Positions 26,043-36,464 are shown, numbered from the stretch's first letter. The stretch is DNA of 64,000 nucleotides from Candidatus Nitronereus thalassa (GCF_032191465.1 NZ_JAQOUE010000001.1:3131501-3195500); one strand, 5' to 3'. Program-made: numbers and translations. Notes: a model not told the origin generated them from the letters alone.

Positions 26043-27302
26043 TTATTCATATCGGAGGGCACTAACCGGAGCGAGTTTCGCGGCTTGCCAGGATGGATAG
26101 ACGGTTGCCGCAAAGCTGATGAGAATGGCCGAGCAGGCCACCAAAAGGACATCCAAGCCTTGGACATGAACGGGAATGTGGGAGATGTAATAGACGGTCT
26201 GGTCAAACGTCCAATAATTTTCAATGAGATAAAGGAACGTATATCCCAACGGTATGCCAATGATTGTCCCAGTTAATCCAATGACCAACCCGTTGAGCAT
26301 AAAGATCCGCATGATGGCTTTGGGGGTCGCCCCCATGGCTTTGAGAATCGCAATCTCCCGCTGTTTTTCATTCACGATCATGGTGAGCGTACCCACGATA
26401 TTAAAGGAGGCGACTAACGTGATCAGGACCAATAGGAGGAACATCATGGTCTTTTCGAGTTTCAAGGCAGAGAACAGATTGCGATTCAATTCCATCCAAT
26501 CCCTGGCGGAATAACCGAGGCCGAGAGCGTCGTCGATGCGTGAGGCAATGGCGTTGGCAGCGAAGACTTCAGTCACTTTCACTTGAATGCCTGTCACTGT
26601 GTGACCCAACCCAAAAAACTTCTGGGCTTCTTGGAGCGAAATATACGCCAATGATGAATCGTATTCGTACATTCCTGATTCAAAAATGCCGACCACTTGA
26701 AAGGGCCGAATTTTTGGTGTCATGCCCAACGCACTGATTGGACCCACAGGCGAAACTACGTTCACACTGTTTCCCACAAACAATCCAAGGCGCAAGGCCA
26801 ATTCTTTACCCAAAATAATGCCTGGTTGGGGAGTGGCCAACGAACCGTCATCCTTGGTGACAGCGGGCGGATTGGCTAAATCATTTAGGTTTCCATGCTT
26901 TACATTGTCTGCAACTTCTGTGACATCTGGTTCTTTGGCAGGGTCGATTCCGCGAAGAATGATCCCTTGAACTCCGGTTTTCGAAGTCAGCAACACTTGT
27001 TTGAAAATATAGGGCGTGGCCGCAATGACCCCAGGGACGGCTTCCACTTTGGTGACGAGGTCCGTATACCCAGCCATGGTTTGGTGACCGCGCTCCTGAA
27101 CCACGACGTGTGATGTTGTACCTAAAATTTTTGCCTGCATATCCTCTTTAAACCCCGTCATGATACCGAGAGTCCCGATGAGTGCGGCCACGCCAAGCGT
27201 GATTCCCGTAATCGAAATGAAGGTATTAAACGAAATGGTACGTGTTCGGCGTTTGGCGCGAAGATAGCGAAGCCCGACAAAAATTTCATAGGGTAGGGTC
27301 AC
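26043..27302 (-). CDS. lolC: lipoprotein-releasing system permease (LolC/LolE family)
   Basis: A 419-aa permease with one N-terminal helix (about 25-50), a large periplasmic domain (about 50-270) and three C-terminal helices (FtsX/MacB arrangement). The opening [12 protein letters not shown] and [19 protein letters not shown] are typical of LolC/LolE. Only one permease gene is present, so a homodimer (LolF-type) is likely. Its ATG overlaps the lysS stop by four bases (ATGA), indicating translational coupling. Confidence 0.93.
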   Translation of the reverse strand: MTLPYEIFVGLRYLRAKRRTRTISFNTFISITGITLGVAALIGTLGIMTGFKEDMQAKILGTTSHVVVQERGHQTMAGYTDLVTKVEAVPGVIAATPYIFKQVLLTSKTGVQGIILRGIDPAKEPDVTEVADNVKHGNLNDLANPPAVTKDDGSLATPQPGIILGKELALRLGLFVGNSVNVVSPVGPISALGMTPKIRPFQVVGIFESGMYEYDSSLAYISLQEAQKFFGLGHTVTGIQVKVTEVFAANAIASRIDDALGLGYSARDWMELNRNLFSALKLEKTMMFLLLVLITLVASFNIVGTLTMIVNEKQREIAILKAMGATPKAIMRIFMLNGLVIGLTGTIIGIPLGYTFLYLIENYWTFDQTVYYISHIPVHVQGLDVLLVACSAILISFAATVYPSWQAAKLAPVSALRYE

Positions 27303-28786
27303 GGATGTTTCTCCGGGCGGAGCTGCGGAAAGAGAATGACATCCCGAATAGACGCTTGGTTGGTAAATAACATGACTAGGCGATCGATGCCGATGCCCTC
27401 GCCAGCAGTTGGAGGCATGCCATATTCCAAGGCACGGACAAAGTCTTCATCGAGATAATGGGCCTCTTCGTCACCGGCTTCTCGCTGAGCCATTTGGGTT
27501 TCAAAGCGTTGGCGTTGATCGATCGGGTCATTCAACTCAGAAAACCCATTCGCGATTTCACGGCTGGCAATAAACAATTCAAATCGGTCTGTGAGGGAAG
27601 GATCGGAATCCTTTCGCCGCGAAAGTGGGGAAATTTCCGTGGGGTAATCGGTGATGAACGTCGGCTGCGTTAATTTCGACTCCACGGTTTCTTCAAAGAT
27701 GATATTCAAAATGCCGATGAGGGTGGCATCTTTGGGAATGTCCAGGTTGAGGGTTTTTGCCGCGTCTGCCGCAGTCTCACGACTTTCTAGCACCCTTCGA
27801 TCAAATTGATTAAATTCTAAGATGGCCTCAAAATACGGGAGTCGTCGCCAAGGGGGTGAGAAATCGATCGTCTGGCCTTGGTATTCCAATGTCATGGTCC
27901 CGCAGATGTCTTGTGCCAATTTTCCCAAGAGCTGTTCTGTCAAAACCATTAAATCATGGTAATCCGCATAGGCTTGGTAGAATTCGAGCATTGTAAATTC
28001 GGGGTTATGAATGGTGGAGATCCCTTCGTTTCGAAAGTTTCTATTGATTTCGAATACTCGGCGAAACCCACCAACGATTAATCGCTTGAGATACAATTCC
28101 GGCGCAACTCGCAAATATAAATCGGTGCTTAAGGCATTATGGTGTGTGACGAAGGGTTTGGCTGTTGCGCCACCGGGAATGGGATGCATCATCGGAGTTT
28201 CCACTTCAAGAAACCCCTGTTCTGTGAAATAGTTGCGGATGCCGGTGATCAATCGGCTACGGGTTTCAAATATTTTGTGTACCTCAGGGTTTGCAATCAG
28301 ATCGACATATCGTTGTCGATAGCGTGTCTCAATGTCAGTCAGCCCATGCCATTTCTCGGGAAGCGGGCGAAGGCCTTTCGACAAAAACGTCATCTTCTGG
28401 ACTTCGATGGTGAGTTCATCGGTTTTGGTTCGAAACAAATGTCCTTCGACGCCGATCCAATCGCCCAAATCCAATTCTTGAGAAACCCGAAAGCTATCAT
28501 CTCCGAGAACATCTTTTTTCAGATACACCTGCATACGATGCGCGCCGTCCTGCAACGAGGCAAACGCGGCTTTCCCAAACCGGCGAAGTGCCACAATGCG
28601 TCCGGCAAGACGACAGTCGATTTTCTGTTGTTCAAGTTCCTCTTTGGTTTTGGATCCGTGAGTAGCCATGAGAGGTTCAATGTGATGTGTGACGTCAAAG
28701 CGCGTGCCATAGGGCTGAATACCCATATTTCGTAGGGTATCGAGTTTTTGAATCCGGAGCGTGCGTTGTTCGTTTAATTCTTCCAT
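27299..28786 (-). CDS. lysS: lysyl-tRNA synthetase, class II
   Basis: Charges tRNA-Lys. The 495-aa class IIb enzyme has an N-terminal OB-fold anticodon domain (about 60-160) and a catalytic domain. Motif 2 is [15 protein letters not shown] (about 243-257) and motif 3 is [11 protein letters not shown] near the C-terminus. [15 protein letters not shown] is a standard lysine-site block. It lies between prfB and lolC on the minus strand. Confidence 0.96.
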   Translation of the reverse strand: MEELNEQRTLRIQKLDTLRNMGIQPYGTRFDVTHHIEPLMATHGSKTKEELEQQKIDCRLAGRIVALRRFGKAAFASLQDGAHRMQVYLKKDVLGDDSFRVSQELDLGDWIGVEGHLFRTKTDELTIEVQKMTFLSKGLRPLPEKWHGLTDIETRYRQRYVDLIANPEVHKIFETRSRLITGIRNYFTEQGFLEVETPMMHPIPGGATAKPFVTHHNALSTDLYLRVAPELYLKRLIVGGFRRVFEINRNFRNEGISTIHNPEFTMLEFYQAYADYHDLMVLTEQLLGKLAQDICGTMTLEYQGQTIDFSPPWRRLPYFEAILEFNQFDRRVLESRETAADAAKTLNLDIPKDATLIGILNIIFEETVESKLTQPTFITDYPTEISPLSRRKDSDPSLTDRFELFIASREIANGFSELNDPIDQRQRFETQMAQREAGDEEAHYLDEDFVRALEYGMPPTAGEGIGIDRLVMLFTNQASIRDVILFPQLRPEKHP

Positions 28787-28846
28787 GGGCCCATTCCAAT
28801 GTCTGTATAGATGAAAGTCAGATTGTTGTTGACGAGAAGAAATGCC

Positions 28847-29957
28847 TTAGGGGGTCGAGTCTGCCATCTTGAATTTTAAATAGGCTTCGATAAACGGATC
28901 AATGGCGCCATCCATCACGACCGAGATATTGCCGGATTCATGATTCGTTCGGTGATCCTTGACCATTTGATAGGGTTGAAATACATACGACCGAATTTGG
29001 CTGCCCCAGGCAATATCCTTTTTTTCTCCAATAATATTTTGAAACTCCGCGTCTTTCTTTTGTTGTTCCACTTCAAAAAGTTTGGCTTTGAGCACCTTCA
29101 TGGCGCCCAATCGGTTTTGTAATTGCGAGCGTTCATTTTGACATTGCACGACAATGCCCGTGGGAAGGTGGGTCATGCGAATGGCCGTCTCAACCTTATT
29201 TACGTTTTGTCCGCCCGCGCCACCAGCCCGAAAGGTGTCGATCCGTATGTCTTTATCATCAATCTCAATTTCTACATCGTCATCAAGTTCCGGGCACACT
29301 GACACCGCAGCAAAAGAGGTATGACGACGTTTATTCGCATCAAAAGGCGAGATGCGGACCAAACGGTGAACTCCCGCTTCGGATTTCAGGTAGCCATAGG
29401 CATATTCACCTTCAACGCCCAGGGTGACGCTCTTTATGCCAGCTTCGTCACCGGGGAGCAAATCGATCGTGTTGACCTTGAAGCCATGTCGTTCAGCCCA
29501 GCGGACATACATCCGCATGAGCATTTGTGCCCAGTCTTGTGATTCCGTTCCACCTGCGCCAGGATTTATACCGAGGATAGCCGAATTGGCATCATGTTTC
29601 CCCGACAACAACTGTTCCGTGTGCAGTTGATCAAGGAAAGTTTCTAACTCTTCAAGTCCCTGGGTGAGCTCGGATTGAAGGTCGGGATCGTCCGCTTCCC
29701 CTATAAGTTCGAGGGTGGCCTCCAAATCCGATTGCCGACGCTCAAAATCTGTGATGCGGGAGAGATCACGTTCTATATTGGCTTTGCGACGCCCAACCTT
29801 GGTGGCATTTTGTGAGTTGGTCCAAAAGTCGGGTTGTGCACTTTCCTGTTCGAGTTCTTCTAATTCGTTGCGAAGCCGAGGCAGGTCAAAGACGCCTCCG
29901 TAAATCTTGGATAGTGTCTCCAGTGGTTTCTAAACGGCTCCGAATGTCGTCAAGCAT
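28847..29957 (-). CDS. prfB: peptide chain release factor 2, with programmed +1 frameshift
   Basis: Releases the peptide at UGA and UAA stops. Reading starts at ATG 29957 after AAAAGGAG and reaches an in-frame TGA at codon 24 (29888-29886). The site reads GGAGG-CGT-CTT-TGA-C, the classic RF2 autoregulatory slippery site. Skipping one T gives ...[18 protein letters not shown] and joins the long frame to 28847. The catalytic GGQ is in [10 protein letters not shown] and the stop-recognition loop lies upstream of it ([10 protein letters not shown] region). A gene finder without frameshift handling would report only the frame from 29725. It starts three bases after the lnt stop. Confidence 0.95.
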
Positions 29958-29960
29958 TCT

Positions 29961-31589
29961 TTACTCCTTTTCGAGTGAACGTGGTGTTGGAAACTGAAAG
30001 ATGGTGTCCACCGCGGTTGGTTTGCGGAAAAATCGAGTAAACCATAGCAAAAACAGCGTCATTATAACACAGCCCCATGCAAACACATCGCCAAATTGCG
30101 TGTACCAGGATGAGGGGTTGCCAAGAGGAAGAGCGTAGGTGATGGCCTGCTCTGTAAAAATCGGCGTGGCATCCACAATTTTCCCTGAAGGGTCGATTAT
30201 CCCGGAAATACCGGTATTTGCTGCGCGAGCAAATGCCATACGGTTTTCCACAGCTCGGAAGACTACCATGGCAAAATGTTGGTAGGGGGCTACCGTCTCT
30301 CCGAACCAGGCATCATTCGTGATGGTGACCAGGAAATTCGCACCTTCTTTAGCGAGTTTCCGAACCAGGTCAGGAAAAATGACCTCATAGCAAATAGCCA
30401 CGCCAAAAAGTGCCTGGTTTTGATCTGCACCATGGCGAATCGACAAGAGTGTCGGTCCAGGACCTGGCTGAAAATCCCCAATGCCTACCACGAGTTTTTC
30501 TAGAAAAAAGAGTAATTGTTTGAGGGGAATGTATTCTCCAAATGGCACGAGATGTTGTTTGTCATACCGACCGGTGAGTGTTCCATCGGGATTCAACACA
30601 TAGGCACTGTTGAGCAGATAGGGTCTACCATCGTCGTGCCGACGAACCGCAGGGCTCCCAAAAATCAGGGGAACTTGGGCCTTTTTCACAATATCGAGAA
30701 CCAGCGATTGGTAGCCTGGTTCTTGTTCAAAGAGAAACGGTGTCGCAGCCTCTGGCCAAATGACCACGTCGGCCTGTGGCGAGATGGCTTCGGTAAGCCG
30801 TGCATAGCGCTCAATCGTATCGACTCGATAAGCGGTGTCCCATTTCAACGCTTGGTCAATATTGGCTTGTACTACGCCGACGTTGAGTGTCCGCGAATTT
30901 AGAGAGCTCGAGGAAAAATTTGTAAGAGCGACAGACCCATAAAACCAGATTGCGAGAAAACTCCCTAGGGTAACGGCTAAAGGTTTCCATGGAGGAAGAA
31001 GTGTGGCGCGAAGTTTTGATTTCGCCAAGACCCAACGTAACAATAAAAATATTGCCACGTTGACTAACACCAGAACAAACGACACGCCATAGACGCTGGT
31101 GATATCAGCAATTTGAATAATCGGGAGCCATTGAAATTGGGAATATCCGAAGAGTCCCCAGGGTAACCCACTCAAGGCATAGGTTCGGAGGAATTCTAGG
31201 GAAACCCATAAGCAGGGAGCGAACATCCAGGCCATGTTGGACCAGCGTTTTTCCATCCAGAGGAACCCCCACGCATACACCCCTACAAAAAGGCCAAGGT
31301 ACGTGGTCAGCAAAAACATGAGAGCGATGCTGATGGGGAGTGGGACTTGTCCATAGAGATGCATGGCCACCACGACCCAGTACATCGTTCCTACAAAAGA
31401 GAAAAATCCCGCCAGCCATCCCCGAAAAAATCCCTGACGGGGTGTGATGTCCAGCAATATGCGATGGAGGGGCAATAGCGCTATCCACGCCAAACTTCCC
31501 CAAGGAAATCCATCAGGAAGATTTGACACGGAGAGGGAGTAGGCAACGCCGGTGAGCAGGGCATAAAACCCCACGCGCTTTTTTGACAT
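29961..31589 (-). CDS. lnt: apolipoprotein N-acyltransferase
   Basis: Adds the third acyl chain to the N-terminal cysteine of lipoproteins in the inner membrane. About 542 aa: roughly six membrane segments, then a nitrilase-type domain with Glu in VIWPEAATPF, Lys in YDKQHLVPFGEYIP and Cys in GVAICYEVIFPD. ATG 31589 (MSKKRVGFYALL) is chosen; the open frame extends upstream to 31967, but that part overlaps the preceding gene and has no Lnt character. A further membrane helix closes the C-terminus. It works with the LolC-LolD genes downstream. Confidence 0.94.
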   Translation of the reverse strand: MSKKRVGFYALLTGVAYSLSVSNLPDGFPWGSLAWIALLPLHRILLDITPRQGFFRGWLAGFFSFVGTMYWVVVAMHLYGQVPLPISIALMFLLTTYLGLFVGVYAWGFLWMEKRWSNMAWMFAPCLWVSLEFLRTYALSGLPWGLFGYSQFQWLPIIQIADITSVYGVSFVLVLVNVAIFLLLRWVLAKSKLRATLLPPWKPLAVTLGSFLAIWFYGSVALTNFSSSSLNSRTLNVGVVQANIDQALKWDTAYRVDTIERYARLTEAISPQADVVIWPEAATPFLFEQEPGYQSLVLDIVKKAQVPLIFGSPAVRRHDDGRPYLLNSAYVLNPDGTLTGRYDKQHLVPFGEYIPLKQLLFFLEKLVVGIGDFQPGPGPTLLSIRHGADQNQALFGVAICYEVIFPDLVRKLAKEGANFLVTITNDAWFGETVAPYQHFAMVVFRAVENRMAFARAANTGISGIIDPSGKIVDATPIFTEQAITYALPLGNPSSWYTQFGDVFAWGCVIMTLFLLWFTRFFRKPTAVDTIFQFPTPRSLEKE

Positions 31590-31648
31590 GACGCGGTACG
31601 GTAGGGGAAACCACCCATTGATGCAAGCGTGAACACCGAGAAGGTAAG

Positions 31649-32647
31649 TTAATTGGATCCCATGACAAGAGACCCAAGAGGGCCTGCGAGTACAGGGGCG
31701 AGCATGATGCCGATTTGAGGAAGTTGTTCGCCCAGCGTGATGGAAAGGTCGTGGTCTTTGAGCCAGGCTTGAGGGTCGTGAATTCTTCCCTCGTGGTGAT
31801 CCCGTTGAAGAATGTGACGAGCCTGGGCACTCAGCGTTGTGGCGGCGGGTCCATACGTGGCCATAAGCATTAATGTGAAACTGGTTCCCCAGAAAACCGT
31901 GATGGCCAGGGCCGTGTTGGATGCTGCCGATTGGAAGGATGCATCCTGGAAAAGTGAGGCTGGCCATTGCAGCCAGGCATGCATATGTAAAATCCCAGCG
32001 ACCAAGGCAATGGATCCAATGTTGAGGGTATTTCGTAATTGATGCATCTGAGTCGAGAGGGTATCCAGTGTGGAGGGAGACTTATCTGGGGGTGTGGCGA
32101 GGGCGCTGCTGGCTGCAAGGATAATAATGGCTGGTACAATGACCGCAAAAGTGTTCAATATGAGGAGAATGAATTTGACATTCGAGAGAAACTGAGGATG
32201 GAAAAGACCTGAATGAGAAAACGTTGTAAATGTGAACCCAAAGATCAGGCGATACATGGCGGCTTCGGATTGCACTTGATAGATCAAGCCAAGTATTCCG
32301 ATTCCCATTAGGACAGTCCCGATAGAAAGAATAAGGGGCAGACGGCTTCGGAAATGACTGTGCCAAATAATCTGGCATCCTGCTACGGTTCCATAGACAA
32401 ATGCCACCAAACTCAATAACGCCATGGCGAGCCAAGCATATCGGCCTCTGCCTTCTTGGAGAACCCGAATATCCAGAGATTCGGGGTTTTGGTGGGCCAG
32501 GCGTTCGAGAGCGGTGGTGACTCCTGTCATTGAAGGGGCAGAGGTGATTTCAAATAACAATTGTGCCAGACCCAATATTAACAGGGGTGGAATGAGAGCT
32601 AGCAAATAACTGTGTGGGGTTAATTTGGAGGAAGTATTCATGAACAA
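31649..32647 (-). CDS. unknown integral membrane protein
   Basis: A 332-aa protein with about six hydrophobic helices: near residues 13-35, 68-92, 101-125, 160-185, 205-225 and 245-270. A hydrophilic C-terminal region of about 60 residues follows (SAQARHILQRDHHEGRIHDP). I do not recognise the family. The gene lies 59 bases upstream of lnt on the same strand and may share its transcript. Start at 32647 or at the ATG 6 bases later. Confidence 0.75.
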   Translation of the reverse strand: MFMNTSSKLTPHSYLLALIPPLLILGLAQLLFEITSAPSMTGVTTALERLAHQNPESLDIRVLQEGRGRYAWLAMALLSLVAFVYGTVAGCQIIWHSHFRSRLPLILSIGTVLMGIGILGLIYQVQSEAAMYRLIFGFTFTTFSHSGLFHPQFLSNVKFILLILNTFAVIVPAIIILAASSALATPPDKSPSTLDTLSTQMHQLRNTLNIGSIALVAGILHMHAWLQWPASLFQDASFQSAASNTALAITVFWGTSFTLMLMATYGPAATTLSAQARHILQRDHHEGRIHDPQAWLKDHDLSITLGEQLPQIGIMLAPVLAGPLGSLVMGSN

Positions 32648-32837
32648 CGTGAGTCAGATGATTTTTAATGAAGAACTAATTGTGCATGTGAAACTACAGA
32701 TACCTTCAATACTTGTGTGACTGTCGCAAAGTCCATGACCCTGAAGGAAATCGTCGGCTATTCTAGGGAGAGTGGGTCTAAGGGTCAATCAAATTTGAAA
32801 CATGAAAGCCAAGGGATGCTGGTGACTCATAGATACA

Positions 32838-32876
32838 GGGCGGGCGCTGCAAGGGTTATTCTCGCAGCGCCCGATT
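32838..32876. terminator. GC-rich hairpin after the DUF1194 gene
   Basis: Perfect 10-bp stem CGGGCGCTGC (32841-32850) and GCAGCGCCCG (32864-32873), 33 bases after the stop of the gene ending at 32909. No T-run follows on either strand, so it may be a pause or mRNA-end stabiliser rather than a full terminator. Confidence 0.5.
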
Positions 32877-32908
32877 TGGTGAAGTGAAAGGCGAAGCCGC
32901 CAGAAAGT

Positions 32909-33697
32909 TTAAGCTCGTTTGGTCATACGATAGCCAACCAACCCGATCAGTCCTGATCCCAAGAGAATCATAGAGGAAGGCTCTGGAGTTGGTGTGGTCC
33001 CGCCAATTTCGTTTACGAGTTTGGCAGTAATGGCCGATTCGAAATCCCCAAATCCATTGGCCACTTGCACGAAGGCATCTGTACCGCCAATGACATTATT
33101 GGTGTAGTAATCATCCAAATTCGGAAAGGAGGATGTGACAATGGGCAAGCCATTGATGATAATGCCCGATGCCACTGCCAAGTCTCGTTGTTGAGTGACG
33201 GAAGTTGGATTGGCTCCGACGTTTTCCTCCCCATCGCCTGACACATCCATAACCATTTTCAGTCCCTCAAACCCATTATTGCTAAGCAAGTTCGCCGCCG
33301 AAATCTGAATGCCACGAGCGATGCTGGTTGAAAGGCCCGTGTTTTCTCTGCCTAAGGTGCTGAGAAAAGTTCCAAAATTGCTGGCGGTGGCGCTCGTGAC
33401 CAAATTCCAGCCTGTGGAAACTATCGCGTTGGTTCCGAATTGAACGACTTGAACTGCAATGCTTTGGTTCGTTCCACTGTTAATGGCATTTTGGACGGCC
33501 GCGCTTTGGAAGGCATTGGCATAGCCTTGTCGTTGGAGGTCATATTCAGATGCGCTGATGCTTCCAGAGACATCCCACACGAGAGACAATTCCACGTCCA
33601 CAGGCACGGCCTGTGCTTGAGAGGTCATGGCGAGGCACAGGGCAGAGATTGCAAAGAAAGAGACAGCGGCTTTTTTCATGTTGGTCATTGTGATCAT
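32909..33697 (-). CDS. DUF1194 (von Willebrand A-like) protein with PEP-CTERM sorting signal
   Basis: An exported 262-aa protein. Signal peptide ends about AQA-VPVD (residue 31). Then the DUF1194/VWA-like domain: metal-site start VWDVSGSIS (DxSxS), VMDVSGDGEENVG, INGLPI and DYYTNNVIGGTDAFV. The C-terminus TPEPSSMILLGSGLIGLVGY plus a basic tail is a PEP-CTERM signal, processed by an exosortase (family knowledge; the exosortase is not in the window). Strong AGGAGG ribosome site. Paralogue of the gene at 34239. Confidence 0.9.
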   Translation of the reverse strand: MITMTNMKKAAVSFFAISALCLAMTSQAQAVPVDVELSLVWDVSGSISASEYDLQRQGYANAFQSAAVQNAINSGTNQSIAVQVVQFGTNAIVSTGWNLVTSATASNFGTFLSTLGRENTGLSTSIARGIQISAANLLSNNGFEGLKMVMDVSGDGEENVGANPTSVTQQRDLAVASGIIINGLPIVTSSFPNLDDYYTNNVIGGTDAFVQVANGFGDFESAITAKLVNEIGGTTPTPEPSSMILLGSGLIGLVGYRMTKRA

Positions 33698-34238
33698 GGC
33701 ATTCCTCCTATGGTTGGCTTTTTAATCTCTAGGAAATTTTGGCGCTTCCCAGACTTTCTTGTTGTTCGCATCCTGCTTTTAGGTAAAGCAGAATGTGTGC
33801 CAGAGGAATATTAGGATAGGCGTTGGAGCCAACTCGTCCTCGTTATTAACCATTATGGGTGGATCCGAATAGAAGGCATACGTATCCTTAAAAAAAGAAG
33901 GTATCTGAGCCAGAGGATGGGTGTGAAAGTGTAAAAGAATTTAACGGGAAACTGCGTCTCTGGATGATGAATGAGAAATTGTTACGCGAAATGACGTAGT
34001 TAGATGGAGGGGGGAGTGGGAAAAATTCCTGACAGGGTTATTCTAGGAGAGTGCCACAATCAGGGAGGTTCTCAATCATCCATAAAAAACAAATACCAAT
34101 CCAAATCAACATGCCTAGTAAGGATGGCGACAAGAGGGGATAAAGTGATTAAGGAAACCGAGAGGCGAAATGAAAACGGCCGGCTTGGATGAAAGTCCAA
34201 GCCGGCCGTTTTTTTAAGAACAATCCGGGGTTCGTGTC
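33698..34238. other. 541-bp gap between the two DUF1194 genes
   Basis: No credible gene. It holds the long terminator hairpin at 34173-34215 and the untranslated leader of the 32909 gene. I saw no clear promoter; a -10-like TAATAT at about 33810 on the minus strand has no matching -35. Confidence 0.5.
34173..34217. terminator. strong bidirectional terminator hairpin
   Basis: A perfect 17-bp stem AAAACGGCCGGCTTGGA (34173-34189) pairs with TCCAAGCCGGCCGTTTT (34196-34212), loop TGAAAG. Flanking T runs lie on the plus strand (TTTTTTT) and, through the A run, on the minus strand. It should end the minus-strand transcript of the DUF1194 gene at 34239. Confidence 0.93.
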
Positions 34239-35012
34239 TTACGCTTGTTTTTTCATACGATAGCCAACCAACCCGATCAAGCCTGATCCCAAGAGGATCA
34301 TCGTTGAAGGTTCGGGCACGGGGTTGCCGCTAATTTCCGATACGAGTTTTTGCTCAATGGCTGCTTGGAAGTCCGCAAAACTGCCAGCCAAGATCACAAA
34401 GGAATCTGTCCCACCTTGGACATTGTTTTGGTACCAAGTTTCTAAACTCGATCCACCGATGGGTAAACCGTTGATTTGGTCGATTCCTGCTAACAGGGCT
34501 GCGTTGCGAGCTGCGCTGGTCGAGGCGCCATTGTTCTGCGTGCCATCTCCGGATACGTCCATAACCTGGAGCGCGCCATCGAAACCATTGCCGCTAAATT
34601 CACCGACCCCGAAGTTAATCGCGGAACCTGGGGCGGTGAGTCCTGAATATGGGCGCCCGGCGGCAAGGAGAGTGGTTTCAAAAGTGTTGGCAGAAGCCAA
34701 ACTGTTCATTTCCATCCAATCCACGGCCACTGATTGTTGGCCACTTCCGGACCAATATATTAATTGAACGGCTATCGATCCAATGGTCCCATTGCTGATG
34801 GCCGTTTGGACAGCGGCGCTTTTAAACGCATTGATATAGCCAGTTCGTTGCAGGGCGAATTCGGTGCTATCCACACTGCCAGAAATGTCCACGAGGAGCT
34901 GTAATTCAACATCGACGGCGGTGGCTTGGGCTTGGGTTGTCATGGCCAAGCACAGGGCGGACATGGCGAAGAAGGAAAGGGCAGTTTTCTTAATGTGTGA
35001 GAAGTTGATCAT
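34239..35012 (-). CDS. second DUF1194 protein with PEP-CTERM sorting signal
   Basis: A 257-aa paralogue of the protein at 32909. It has a signal peptide (ending AQATA), VDISGSVDS (DxSxS metal site), the block AVQLIYWSGSGQQSVAVDW, VMDVSGDGTQNNG, INGLPIGG and WYQNNVQGGTDSFV. It ends VPEPSTMILLGSGLIGLVGY plus a basic tail, the PEP-CTERM signal. This copy keeps the WSG block typical of DUF1194 better than the other. AAGGAGG precedes the ATG. Likely a cell-surface or exopolysaccharide-associated protein, function unknown. Confidence 0.9.
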   Translation of the reverse strand: MINFSHIKKTALSFFAMSALCLAMTTQAQATAVDVELQLLVDISGSVDSTEFALQRTGYINAFKSAAVQTAISNGTIGSIAVQLIYWSGSGQQSVAVDWMEMNSLASANTFETTLLAAGRPYSGLTAPGSAINFGVGEFSGNGFDGALQVMDVSGDGTQNNGASTSAARNAALLAGIDQINGLPIGGSSLETWYQNNVQGGTDSFVILAGSFADFQAAIEQKLVSEISGNPVPEPSTMILLGSGLIGLVGYRMKKQA

Positions 35013-35552
35013 GGCGGACCTCCTTGAGAATGAGTGAGTAAGTTACGAACAGTTTGTGTTCCGGTTCGTTTGGCGTCTTGCCATGACATAAAGCATAAGG
35101 TGTGCCATTTCCCGCGCAGCGCGTGGAACTCTAGGTGTTTGGTGTTCCTGACAAATGTTTGTGTCAATTGATGTCGGATACTGATGGAGAATTTAGAACA
35201 AAGTTGTGAGGTAACATCGGGCAAAGGCAAAACTATTGTAAGGGATACCGACAGGTTATGGCCTATTACCAGGATGGTTCACGTAAAGATAGCTGGAAAA
35301 TCAGTTGGTTCGGTGGGCAATGGCAATTGATAAGTCTTTTGACGTATGGAAAAGGGAACTCAATGAAAAAAGAAAAGCCTCACAAAATCAAATGGTAACC
35401 GGAGGAATCTTACGTCAACGTCTAGTGAAAATTTTCCTGACACCTCTTTCTGAATTTCTGAATTAAGGAGGGCAATGAATTTGGGAAAGATAGTCATTGG
35501 TAACGTCCAGATAAATTAGGAAAAGTAAATCGTTATCGAACGATTGAAACAA
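35013..35552. other. 540-bp gap, mostly featureless
   Basis: No credible ORF. A small hairpin AATCGTT-ATCG-AACGATT (35528-35545) lies just after the stop of the hydrolase gene on the minus strand and is followed there by TTACTTTT, a weak terminator candidate. The remainder is the long leader region of the DUF1194 gene at 34239. Confidence 0.4.
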
Positions 35553-36464
35553 TTAGTTCAGGTGGGCGGTAAAGAAGTCCAAGACTCGGAGTTCGTAGTG
35601 AAATCCTGCTATTGCATGTGCCTGTCCATGGTCTGCTCCTGGAATGAGCCAAAGGGTCGTGTGAGTTTGATTCGCGTTAGTGAAAATTGCCTGGGAATGA
35701 TCGGTTTGGATTTGGGAGTCGTCTTCTCCATGAATGAGTAAGAGAGGGGTCTCGAGGGTGTGCACAGTTTTTTCAGGTGATGCGTGATCCATTTCCAATC
35801 CGAAGAGCATTCGGGCGTACAGACCGGTGAGGTTGACCATGAAATTATTTAAGGGGCGGGGCACGAAGAAATACTGGTGCTCTACGATTTTGGCGAGCGA
35901 GGCGTAGGGACTGTCCGCAACAATGGCTCGAATGCGTGGATCTTGAGTTAACACAAAAATTGCCGCACTCATTGAAAAGCCCATGGCCCCGATTCGGGTC
36001 GTATCGATATCGCCGCGTTGATTTAGATAGTCCAGAGCGGCTTTCACGTCGAGTGGTTCTCGAATGCCTACCGTAGTGATCCAGCCTTCGCTTTCCCCGA
36101 AATATCGAAAATCCATCAAGAGCAAATGAAACCTTTGGTGTAAAAAGAGGACGTGTCTCAGAATATTGGCTTTGTCGAATGGGTAGCCATGTCCCACAAC
36201 TATGGTAGGAATAGTTTTTAGGGATTTTTGAGTGGGTGTGGGGGCTGAAGGGGATGCTGGAATAAACCAACCACGGATGACCAAATGATCCGCCGTGGTA
36301 AATTCGACAGGTTCATAGGCCAGCCCAAAATGACTCGGATCTACATCGGTCTTAAACGTCAACGGATGGAGACCCAACAGAAGGTTGAGCAAAGGAAGAA
36401 ACAAGATGAATCCGAGCAAGAAGAACAAAAATTTGGACATGAAGGATTTCAGCGAGGATGCCAT
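35553..36464 (-). CDS. membrane-anchored alpha/beta hydrolase
   Basis: A 303-aa protein with an N-terminal membrane anchor (about 10-33), then an alpha/beta hydrolase domain. The nucleophile is Ser164 in AMGFSMSAA, the acid is probably in LLIHGEDDSQ (about 250) and the His in PGADHGQAH (about 278). The oxyanion region is VVGHGYPFDKAN. The type is common as putative peptidase or esterase (S9-like, BAAT-like); the substrate is not evident. It stands alone. Confidence 0.87.
   Translation of the reverse strand: MASSLKSFMSKFLFFLLGFILFLPLLNLLLGLHPLTFKTDVDPSHFGLAYEPVEFTTADHLVIRGWFIPASPSAPTPTQKSLKTIPTIVVGHGYPFDKANILRHVLFLHQRFHLLLMDFRYFGESEGWITTVGIREPLDVKAALDYLNQRGDIDTTRIGAMGFSMSAAIFVLTQDPRIRAIVADSPYASLAKIVEHQYFFVPRPLNNFMVNLTGLYARMLFGLEMDHASPEKTVHTLETPLLLIHGEDDSQIQTDHSQAIFTNANQTHTTLWLIPGADHGQAHAIAGFHYELRVLDFFTAHLN

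Noticed and set aside
28847-29725. prfB as a stand-alone 292-codon gene
   Set aside because: The conserved RF2 N-terminus and a canonical frameshift site lie upstream to 29957; the short form is an artefact of ignoring the shift.
31590-31967. N-terminal extension of the lnt open frame
   Set aside because: Low-complexity His/Pro/Arg translation that overlaps the preceding membrane protein gene; Lnt character begins only at ATG 31589.
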